Origin: an uncultured Oscillospiraceae bacterium
Lineage (GTDB): Bacteria > Bacillota > Clostridia > Oscillospirales > Oscillospiraceae
DNA: 18,492 nucleotides
Direction: 5' to 3'
Assembly (NCBI GenBank): GCA_944385645.1
Contig: CALWYA010000009.1
Span: 1-18,492, forward strand
The position numbers and the translations under genes were made by a program. The notes under the pieces are model-generated. The model saw only the letters and a program-made list of their open reading frames with translations, was not told where the DNA came from and did no database searches. This document shows, piece by piece, positions 7,409 to 13,111 of the stretch (position 1 is the first letter of the stretch; each line of letters starts with the position of its first letter).

Positions 7409-8284
7409 TTATACCTTATTTCGCTGGCCGAACAGGCCGGAGGGCTTGATCAGCAGGACGATGATGAGCACCACGAAGGCCACCGCGTCCTTGGGAATAG
7501 GCAGGACGGTGTAGGTGGACAGCATGACCTCGGCAAAGCCGATGAGCAGACCGGCCACCACGGTCCCCAGGGGATTGCCCAGGCCGCCCAGCACGATGAT
7601 GGCCAGCATCTTATAGGAGGGCACCTCGCCCAGGGCGGGGGTGATGGAGTTGTACAGGATGCCGGTCATGATGCCGGCCGCGGCGGCAAAGCCGTAGCCC
7701 AGCACATAGGACAGGGCCATGGCGGAGTTGGTGTTCACGCCGCAGGCCCGGGCGATGTCCGGGTCCTCGGCGGTGGCCCGCCAGGCCAAGCCCATCTTGG
7801 TCTTGTTCAGCACCACCCACAGCACCACCAGCAGTACCGCCGTCAGGGCGAAGATGAGCAGCCAGGTGGTCTGGATGGTCACACTGCCCACGCGGACCAC
7901 ATCCACGGGGAAGCGGAAGTTATAGGCCTTGGTACCCGCCCCGCACAGCAGGCGAATCAGATCGCTGCTCATGGTGAACAGGCCCACTGCCGCCACCAGG
8001 GGAATGATGGAGAGCATCCGGGGCTTAGCCAGGATGGGGCCGTACACCGTGCGGTGCAGCACCACGCCCACAAGACCCACTGAGAGCATGGCCCCCAGAA
8101 AGGCCAGGACCAGCTGTCCAGTGGAGATATAAATATAGTAGCCGATATAGGCGCCGATTAGGTAGGCACCGGCATTGGCAATATCCAGGATGCCAAGAAT
8201 GCCGTAGATCAGCGTCGCCCCCATGGCTGTCAGGGCGTAGAGGCTGCCGATCGCCAGGCTGTTGATGACCAGTTGTAAAAACAT
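7409..8284 (-). CDS. livH: Branched-chain amino acid ABC transporter permease LivH
   Basis: A 291-residue polytopic membrane protein of normal LivH length. It has the N-terminal LALTAMGATLIYGILGILD-like region with DIANAGAYLIGAYIG, and the cytoplasmic coupling loop GGLGNPLGTVVAGLLIGFAE near residue 235. The ATG at 8284 has GGAGGGAG 8 bases upstream. It follows livJ after a 111-base gap that contains a hairpin, while livM begins only 14 bases downstream. It is the second permease subunit of the importer. Confidence 0.92.
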   Translation of the reverse strand: MFLQLVINSLAIGSLYALTAMGATLIYGILGILDIANAGAYLIGAYIGYYIYISTGQLVLAFLGAMLSVGLVGVVLHRTVYGPILAKPRMLSIIPLVAAVGLFTMSSDLIRLLCGAGTKAYNFRFPVDVVRVGSVTIQTTWLLIFALTAVLLVVLWVVLNKTKMGLAWRATAEDPDIARACGVNTNSAMALSYVLGYGFAAAAGIMTGILYNSITPALGEVPSYKMLAIIVLGGLGNPLGTVVAGLLIGFAEVMLSTYTVLPIPKDAVAFVVLIIVLLIKPSGLFGQRNKV

Positions 8285-8327
8285 ACGCTACTTCTCCCTC
8301 CGCTAAGCAGAATTGCTTGAAACAGAA

Positions 8328-8356
8328 GGGCGGAGGCGCTGTGGCCGCCTCCGCCC
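8328..8356 (-). terminator. Hairpin between livJ and livH (partial terminator)
   Basis: An 11-bp stem (arms 8328-8338 and 8346-8356, core GGGCGGAGGC with GCCTCCGCCC) has a 7-base loop. In the direction of liv transcription it is followed by TTCTGTTTC, a weak T-rich stretch. It lies about 40 bases after the livJ stop and could end a fraction of transcripts or protect the livJ mRNA end, so that the binding protein is made in excess over the membrane parts. Confidence 0.55.
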
Positions 8357-8395
8357 CCTGTGAATGAGCTGGAAGAGAGGGGCTCTTCCCAGAAT

Positions 8396-9637
8396 TTAAT
8401 ATTCCACGACGGGGATGTTGTCACCGTCAATGATGCTGATGTCGTCGATGACGCTGTAGCTGTGGAACTGCAGGTCCTCGCCCACCCGCTGAATCTGGAC
8501 GGGCTTCACGGCGGAACCGCTGCTGGTGTAGTACATCAGGGTGCCGGTGACGGTGTCGAAGTCCTTCATGTTGGCGATGTACTCCTGCATGGCGACAGGG
8601 TCAGTGCCCACTTCCTTCATGGCGGCGAACAGCACCTCGAAGGCGTCATACACGGAGGCGCCCACCATGTCGGGCTCCATATCGTACTCGGCGCGGTAGT
8701 TCTCGATGTAGGCCTGGGTGGACTCGTTGGGGTCGTCACGGTCCATATTGGTGGTGATGTACAGGCCCTCGGCGTACTCGCCGGCGGTCTGCAGCATCTG
8801 CCAGGAGTCGGCGCCCTCACAGCCAAGGAGATCCACGTCCAGGCCCTGCAGGACGACCTGACGGCAGACCTCAGCGGCGTGGCCATAGTAGTTGGGCATG
8901 TAGATCAGGTCCACATCCTCGGAGGCAATCTTGGAGACCACGGAGGTCATGTCGTTGTCGGACATGGCGATGTAGTCCTCAGAGACGATCTCGGCGCCCA
9001 GCTCGACGGCCTTGGCCTTGAAGTAGGCGGACTGCTCCGTGCCGAAGTCCAGGTCCACCGCCACAATGGCGATGCGCTGGGCTCCCAGCTCTTCCACCGC
9101 GAAGGTGGCCGCGGCGGTGGCCTGTACGGCACCGGGGAAGGACTGGGAGAAGATGTACTCGCCGGCGTTCACCACGTCAGGGTGGACAGCATAGGCGGAG
9201 ACCATGACCACGCCTGCAGCCTGGCAGATGGGGGCGGCCACGCGGGTGGGTCCAGAATAAGAGCCGGAGACCACGGCGGCCACGCCGTCGGCAGTAGTCA
9301 GCCGTTCGGCGATATTGGCGGCCTCAGTGGTGTCCAAAGCGTCGTCATAGTCCACCAGCTCGACCATGCGGCCGTTGATGCCGCCGGACTCATTGAGCAG
9401 TCTGACGGCCAACTCAGCGGATTGAAGACCGCTCAGGCCATCAGCGGAGGCAGAGGCAGAGGAGAGAGGGCCGAAGAAGCCGATCTTGATGGGGTCCTCA
9501 CCCTGGGTCTGGGAGCTGTCGCCGCCGGAGCCGGAGGGGGTGGAGGTGTCGGAGGGCGTGGAGGTGTCCCCGCCTCCGCAGGCCACAAGGGACATGGCCA
9601 TGGCGAGAGCTAAGAGTGTGCTGAGCAGTTTTTTCAT
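8396..9637 (-). CDS. livJ: Branched-chain amino acid ABC transporter substrate-binding lipoprotein
   Basis: A 413-residue exported receptor. The signal peptide MKKLLSTLLALAMAMSLVAC ends in a lipobox (LVAC), with the lipidated Cys at residue 20, so it is anchored to the outer face of the membrane. A Gly/Ser/Thr/Pro linker follows to about residue 47. The rest is a type 1 periplasmic binding fold (Peripla_BP_6), starting with IKIGFFGPLSSASASADG and continuing with a GGINGRMVELVDYDD segment typical of LivJ/LivK proteins. The ATG at 9637 has TGAGGAGG with 8 bases of spacing. It is first in the liv operon, with a consensus promoter about 130 bases upstream. Substrate preference among aliphatic amino acids, or even amides or urea, cannot be read from the sequence. 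Confidence 0.93.
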   Translation of the reverse strand: MKKLLSTLLALAMAMSLVACGGGDTSTPSDTSTPSGSGGDSSQTQGEDPIKIGFFGPLSSASASADGLSGLQSAELAVRLLNESGGINGRMVELVDYDDALDTTEAANIAERLTTADGVAAVVSGSYSGPTRVAAPICQAAGVVMVSAYAVHPDVVNAGEYIFSQSFPGAVQATAAATFAVEELGAQRIAIVAVDLDFGTEQSAYFKAKAVELGAEIVSEDYIAMSDNDMTSVVSKIASEDVDLIYMPNYYGHAAEVCRQVVLQGLDVDLLGCEGADSWQMLQTAGEYAEGLYITTNMDRDDPNESTQAYIENYRAEYDMEPDMVGASVYDAFEVLFAAMKEVGTDPVAMQEYIANMKDFDTVTGTLMYYTSSGSAVKPVQIQRVGEDLQFHSYSVIDDISIIDGDNIPVVEY

Positions 9638-9660
9638 AATAAAATCCTCCTCATTACCAT
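9634..9660 (-). CDS. Possible eight-residue upstream ORF coupled to livJ
   Basis: An ATG at 9660 opens the short frame MVMRRILL, whose TGA (9634-9636) overlaps the livJ ATG. GGTGGGG (9667-9673) lies 6 bases upstream as a possible ribosome binding site. Four of the eight residues are Val, Ile or Leu, and both Leu codons are TTA, unusual in this GC-rich DNA. The livJ ribosome binding site lies within it. It may equally be an accident of the AT-rich spacer before livJ. Confidence 0.25.
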   Translation of the reverse strand: MVMRRILL

Positions 9661-9765
9661 TTTTTGCCCCACCGGACCGGGGAAACCCAACCTCCTGTGG
9701 GACAGCGCGCAGGGACTCTTCTGCTGTTTCTCACAGTCGCTTTTTGACTTCCTATTTTCTCCTTT

Positions 9766-9794
9766 ATCATAGCACTGTGATATGGAAATGTCAA
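9766..9794 (-). promoter_or_regulatory. Promoter of the liv operon
   Basis: On the minus strand TTGACA (9794 to 9789) and TATGAT (9771 to 9766) are separated by 17 bases, nearly perfect consensus. Transcription would start near 9759, giving a leader of about 120 bases before livJ. It lies in an AT-rich stretch (about 9770-9860) that contrasts with the surroundings. In the rest of the 421-base gap 9638-10058 I see only this leader, the upstream ORF, weak plus-strand signals and the start region of the next gene. Confidence 0.8.
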
Positions 9795-10015
9795 GTTTGC
9801 ATAAAAATTTTTGAAAATATACAAAGATTTTACACATATTTACAAATAAACGGCGAAGGGAACCGCCCCGGCGGGATAGAGAAAGTGCTCTTGGCGCCTT
9901 TGCGGATTTCGGAGGGAAATTGCACGATGGGCCTGTCAAATTTACGGAGAAGGTGAGGAACTATGAAGGCCGCAACAAAAATTTCCCCGCCTCTCTGGCA
10001 AATCCTCCGCCCCTC

Positions 10016-10024
10016 TGATATAAT
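10016..10024 (+). promoter_or_regulatory. Extended -10 promoter for the phosphopantetheinyl transferase gene
   Basis: TGATATAAT at 10016-10024 is a perfect extended -10 element (TGnTATAAT). The best -35 is CTGGCA at 9995-10000 with an 18-base spacer, a 4-of-6 match. Transcription would start near 10031, which favours the downstream ATG at 10059 over the ATG at 9963 for the next gene. Confidence 0.6.
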
Positions 10025-10058
10025 GGGGGCGCAGCATGACAGGCGGGGGGTGCGGCCC

Positions 10059-10628
10059 ATGGTAGTATACGGCGCGGACGGCCTGACGGAGCGGGGACAG
10101 GCCTGGGCGCTGCTGGCGCTGGCGGCGCGGGAGCACTGGGCGCTGTCGCCCCTGCCGGCGGTGGTCCGGGAGGACCGGGGGAAGCCCCGGTTCGCCCGTG
10201 TCCCGGACCGGCACTTCAACCTGAGCCACAGCGGCCCGCTGGCCCTGTGCGCCCTGGACGGCGCTCCCGTGGGGGTGGACGTCCAGGTGGTGAAGGAGTG
10301 GCGGGCCGGGCTGCCCGCCCGGGTGTGCGCCCCGGAGGAGCTGGCCTGGCTGGAGAGCCGGGCGGACCGGTGGGCCTCCTTCACCGCCCTGTGGGCCCTG
10401 AAGGAGAGCCGGGTGAAGTACACCGGCCGGGGGCTGACCAGCCCCATCCGCTCTATTGCCGTCCCCCTCCCCCGGGAGGGGCAGACCCTGCTGACCCGGG
10501 ACGGACTGCGGTTCCGGCTCTACGCCGGCCCGGGCTGGCGGGCCGCGGTGTGCGGCCGGTCCGAACCGCCCCCGTCCATTCTCTGGCGGGACATCCCGCC
10601 GAAAGGAGGCGGACCAGTTGACCTTTGA
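10059..10628 (+). CDS. 4'-phosphopantetheinyl transferase, Sfp type
   Basis: A 189-residue enzyme that would move phosphopantetheine from coenzyme A to a carrier-protein serine. The family motifs are FNLSHSG (residues 53-59), GVDVQ (72-76, metal-binding D74) and FTALWALKESRVKYTG (108-123, metal-binding E116 and catalytic-region lysines). The second acidic residue of the usual GxDxE is Gln (Q76), a known kind of variation in this superfamily. The start is uncertain: ATG 10059 follows the extended -10 promoter but has only a G-rich site (GGCGGGGGG), while ATG 9963 in the same frame has a good site (GGAGAAGGTGAGG) but lies upstream of that promoter. No PKS, NRPS or carrier gene lies in the window. 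It overlaps the next gene by 11 bases. Confidence 0.85.
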   Translation: MVVYGADGLTERGQAWALLALAAREHWALSPLPAVVREDRGKPRFARVPDRHFNLSHSGPLALCALDGAPVGVDVQVVKEWRAGLPARVCAPEELAWLESRADRWASFTALWALKESRVKYTGRGLTSPIRSIAVPLPREGQTLLTRDGLRFRLYAGPGWRAAVCGRSEPPPSILWRDIPPKGGGPVDL

Positions 10629-11271
10629 TCACGGCGTGCTCTTTTTCCTGGTGGAGATGGTGGGCACGGTCGCATTTGCCCTGTCCGGGGCCATGCTGGC
10701 CATCCAGAGGGGGCTGGACCTCTTCGGCGTGGTCTTCCTGGGGGTGGCCACCGCCATCGGAGGCGGCATCCTCCGGGACCTGCTGCTGGGGCAGGTGCCG
10801 CCCCAGGCCTTCCTCAACAGCGTCTATTTTCTGGCCTCCGCCGCGGCCTCTCTGCTGGTGTTCGCCGCCGCCCTGCTGAACCGCCGGCGGGGCAGGACGG
10901 ACCTGCCGGTGAACAGCGCGCTGCTCAACGTCTTTGACGCGGCGGGCCTGGGCATCTTCTCGGTCATCGGCGTCCAGCACACGGTGGCCGCCGGCTTTGG
11001 GGAGAACCTGTTTTTCTGCGTCTTTCTGGGCATGACCACCGGCGTGGGGGGCGGAATGCTCCGGGATGTGCTCAGCCACTCCACCCCCGCCGTACTGCGC
11101 AAGCACGTCTACGCCCTGGCCTCTCTGGCGGGCGCGGTGTGCTATTATCTGCTGCAGGACCTGTTCCCCGCCGCCTCCATCGCGGTCAGCGTCCTGCTGG
11201 TCATCGTGCTGCGGGTGCTGGCCAGCCGCTACCGCTGGACCCTGCCGCGCATCCAGCCCCCTGACGCCTGA
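10618..11271 (+). CDS. TRIC/UPF0126 family cation channel-like membrane protein
   Basis: A 217-residue membrane protein of about seven segments, made of two similar three-helix repeats. Each repeat carries the glycine motif: GGGILRDLLLG near residues 48-58 and GGGMLRDVL near 143-151. This is diagnostic for the UPF0126/YadS family, prokaryotic relatives of trimeric intracellular cation channels; its physiological role in bacteria is unsettled. The start is TTG at 10618, chosen because AAAGGAGG ends about 9 bases upstream and the next in-frame start would cut into the first membrane helix. It overlaps the stop of the transferase gene, so the two are likely co-transcribed and coupled. The final Arg-rich tail is cytoplasmic by charge. 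Confidence 0.9.
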   Translation: MTFDHGVLFFLVEMVGTVAFALSGAMLAIQRGLDLFGVVFLGVATAIGGGILRDLLLGQVPPQAFLNSVYFLASAAASLLVFAAALLNRRRGRTDLPVNSALLNVFDAAGLGIFSVIGVQHTVAAGFGENLFFCVFLGMTTGVGGGMLRDVLSHSTPAVLRKHVYALASLAGAVCYYLLQDLFPAASIAVSVLLVIVLRVLASRYRWTLPRIQPPDA

Positions 11272-11329
11272 CCGCCGCTTCAGAGCGAGACAGAGCGGGC
11301 CATCGGCCCGCCGCGGAAGGAGACTTCCC

Positions 11330-12703
11330 ATGACTACCACTGCCATTGTGCTGCTCATCCTGGCCTGCTATGGAGCCGCCATGTATCTGGTCAGCCGCAA
11401 GGCCCGCCAGCGGACGGCCAGCTTTCAGGACACCATCGCCGCCCCCCGCCAGACCACCCTGCTGATTCTGGCGGGCAGCGCCGTGGGCAACCAGATTGGC
11501 AGCGGCTTTGTCATCGGCGGAGCGGAGTACGGTGCCCAGATGGGTCTGGCTGGTGCCTGGTACGGCATTGGCTGCGGGCTGACCTATTTCCTGGTGGCCG
11601 CTATGTCCGGATTTATCTACCGCAGGGGGATGATCTCCCTGTCCGACTATTTTGCCCAGCGGTATCACAGCCGGACCATCCAGATGATCTACAGTGTCAG
11701 CAGTATCCTGTGCAGCGTTGCCCTGCTGGCGGGACAGCTTCTGGCTGGCCGCTCCATTTTTGTGACTCTGGGCCTCCCCGCCGCCTGGAGCGTGGCGGCC
11801 ATCGCCGTTATCGCCCTGATCTACTCCAACACGGCGGGGCTCTGGGGATCTATGACGGTCTCCTCCCTCCAGAGCGCAGTCATCCTCTTCGGCATGCTCT
11901 CCGCCTTTGCGGTGGCTATGGTCTCGCTGGGACCTGGCACTTTGACCGCCACCCTGCCCCCGGAGCAGTTTGATCTTACCGCGCTGGACGGGGAGCTTCT
12001 GGTCTCCATGACCGCCCCCATCGTCCTGATGGGAGCGGTCAGCCAGTTTTCCTTCCAGAGCGTCGCCTCGGCCCGCTCTCTGCGCACCGCCCAGGGGGGC
12101 TATCTGCTGGCTGGACTCATCCTGATCCCCACCGCCCTGATCCCACCCCTGCTGGGTATGTTCGGCCGGTCCCTGTTCCCCGATCTGCCGGCAGACCAGG
12201 CTTTTCCTTCGCTTCTGCTCACCCGGCTGCCCACTGCGGTGGCTGCGGTGATTTTGGCTGCCGTTCTCTGCGCCGTTCTCTGCTCGTGCAACATCGCCTA
12301 CCTATCCACCGCCTCCATCGCCATTTACAGTGTCTATCAGGGGATGTTCCATCCAGAGGCGGACGACAGAACCTGCCGGCGGATGATGTTTGTGACCAAT
12401 TTGGCAGTGGGGGCCGCTGGGATCTGCATTGCCCTGACCATGGACGACATCATTCAGGTCCTCTCCGCCGGATACAGCCTGATTATCGACGGCTGTCTGG
12501 TCCCCTTCCTAGGCGGCGTCCTCTGGGAGAAGGGTTCCACCCGAGGGGCGCTGGCCGCCTCCGCTGTGGGGATGGCCGCCTGTCTGGCCGACTTCTTCGG
12601 GCTGATCGCCCTGCCCTGGGCCAGCCTGACCTGTGTGGCCCTGTCCATCCTGGCCTTCCTGGTGGTGAGCCCCCTGACGCCTGACCGCCAGGGGGCCCGG
12701 TGA
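11330..12703 (+). CDS. Sodium:solute symporter family protein
   Basis: A 457-residue polytopic membrane protein with about 12-13 hydrophobic segments, which fits the SSS family (TC 2.A.21) of Na+-driven importers, slightly shorter than many members. The N-terminal region NQIGSGFVIGGAEYGAQMG near residues 53-71 and the following GAWYGIGCGLTYFLVA are the family's conserved second membrane region with the broken helix. The ATG at 11330 has GGAAGGAGA 7 bases upstream. The frame is open further upstream to 11066, but that part overlaps the TRIC gene in another frame. A 7-bp hairpin (GCGGGCC, ATC, GGCCCGC at 11295-11311) lies just before the ribosome binding site. The 58-base gap suggests co-transcription with the TRIC gene. 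The substrate is unknown. Confidence 0.9.
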   Translation: MTTTAIVLLILACYGAAMYLVSRKARQRTASFQDTIAAPRQTTLLILAGSAVGNQIGSGFVIGGAEYGAQMGLAGAWYGIGCGLTYFLVAAMSGFIYRRGMISLSDYFAQRYHSRTIQMIYSVSSILCSVALLAGQLLAGRSIFVTLGLPAAWSVAAIAVIALIYSNTAGLWGSMTVSSLQSAVILFGMLSAFAVAMVSLGPGTLTATLPPEQFDLTALDGELLVSMTAPIVLMGAVSQFSFQSVASARSLRTAQGGYLLAGLILIPTALIPPLLGMFGRSLFPDLPADQAFPSLLLTRLPTAVAAVILAAVLCAVLCSCNIAYLSTASIAIYSVYQGMFHPEADDRTCRRMMFVTNLAVGAAGICIALTMDDIIQVLSAGYSLIIDGCLVPFLGGVLWEKGSTRGALAASAVGMAACLADFFGLIALPWASLTCVALSILAFLVVSPLTPDRQGAR

Positions 12704-12726
12704 GTCCAGCCTGAAAAATCCTGTTC

Positions 12727-12863
12727 CCTTTGCGCCGATGTGCGGCGCAAAGGTCCTCGCTGTGCTCGCCGGGAGCCTTGCACGGCGGGGCTCCGAGGGG
12801 ATTTGATTCCATACGAGGCGGGCGGTTGCCCCCTCGCGCTCCTCCGCCCAAACGCGAGCGGAG
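12727..12863. other. Cluster of GC-rich hairpins, possible structured RNA or intergenic repeat
   Basis: Between the symporter stop and the terminator at 12895 several stems follow one another: CCTTTGCGCCG (12727-12737) with CGGCGCAAAGG (12743-12753); GGAGCC (12772-12777) with GGCTCC (12789-12794), interleaved with CGCCG (12767-12771) and CGGCG (12783-12787) as in a pseudoknot; CGAGG-c-GGGC (12814-12823) with GCCCCCTCG (12828-12836) around a GGTT loop; and CTCCGC (12842-12847) with GCGGAG (12858-12863). No convincing protein is encoded. It could be a structured RNA, a repeat element or the symporter 3' region. Confidence 0.4.
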
Positions 12864-12894
12864 TTTGTTCAGCAGCGGTTTTTCCACAACCTGC

Positions 12895-12924
12895 GGCCGG
12901 GGACGGAACGTCCCCGGCCTTTTT
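12895..12924 (+). terminator. Intrinsic terminator after the symporter region
   Basis: GGCCGGGGAC (12895-12904) pairs with GTCCCCGGCC (12910-12919) around GGAAC and is followed at once by TTTTT (12920-12924). This is the clearest terminator for the unit that begins at the transferase gene, although it lies almost 200 bases after the symporter stop, so the hairpin cluster would be part of that transcript. Confidence 0.85.
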
Positions 12925-12970
12925 GCGCCCGCCGGACGGGGGAGTTCTGGTCCGGGCATGGAAAAAGCGG

Positions 12971-13000
12971 TTGAACCGCGCCGCCGGTCCGTGGTATACT
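12971..13000 (+). promoter_or_regulatory. Promoter for the SLH-GH25 gene
   Basis: TTGAAC (12971-12976) and TATACT (12995-13000) are separated by 18 bases. Transcription would begin near 13007, leaving a leader of about 105 bases that carries a long hairpin at 13044-13082. Confidence 0.65.
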
Positions 13001-13043
13001 GTCCCTGTTCCGCATTCACTTCACACAGCGCGCGCCCGATCCA

Positions 13044-13082
13044 TCTGTCTGTTCCCGTCCCGCGGGGGCGGGCACAGACGGA
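13044..13082 (+). other. Long hairpin in the SLH-GH25 mRNA leader
   Basis: TCTGTCTGT (13044-13052) pairs with ACAGACGGA (13074-13082), with one G-U pair. After a single mismatch the stem continues with CCCGTCCC (13054-13061) against GGGGCGGG (13065-13072), with another G-U pair. The loop is only three bases. No T-run follows and it sits about 18 bases before the ribosome binding site, so an mRNA-stability or translational role is likelier than termination. Confidence 0.5.
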
Positions 13083-13111
13083 CGAATTGGGACACAGCAG
13101 AAAGGATTTCC

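Noticed and set aside
8360..9613. Plus-strand open frame of 417 codons opposite livJ
   Set aside because: Its His/Gly/Val-rich composition is the mirror of a GC-rich gene; livJ has a signal peptide, lipobox and family motifs.
12781..12850. tRNA-like T-arm on the minus strand (GGAATCAAATCCC)
   Set aside because: It lacks the TTC of the T-loop, and no acceptor, D or anticodon stem can be fitted around it.
12483..13019. Minus-strand frame of 178 codons through the symporter gap
   Set aside because: It is Pro/Arg/Gly-rich, runs through several hairpins and the terminator, and has no convincing ribosome binding site or domain.
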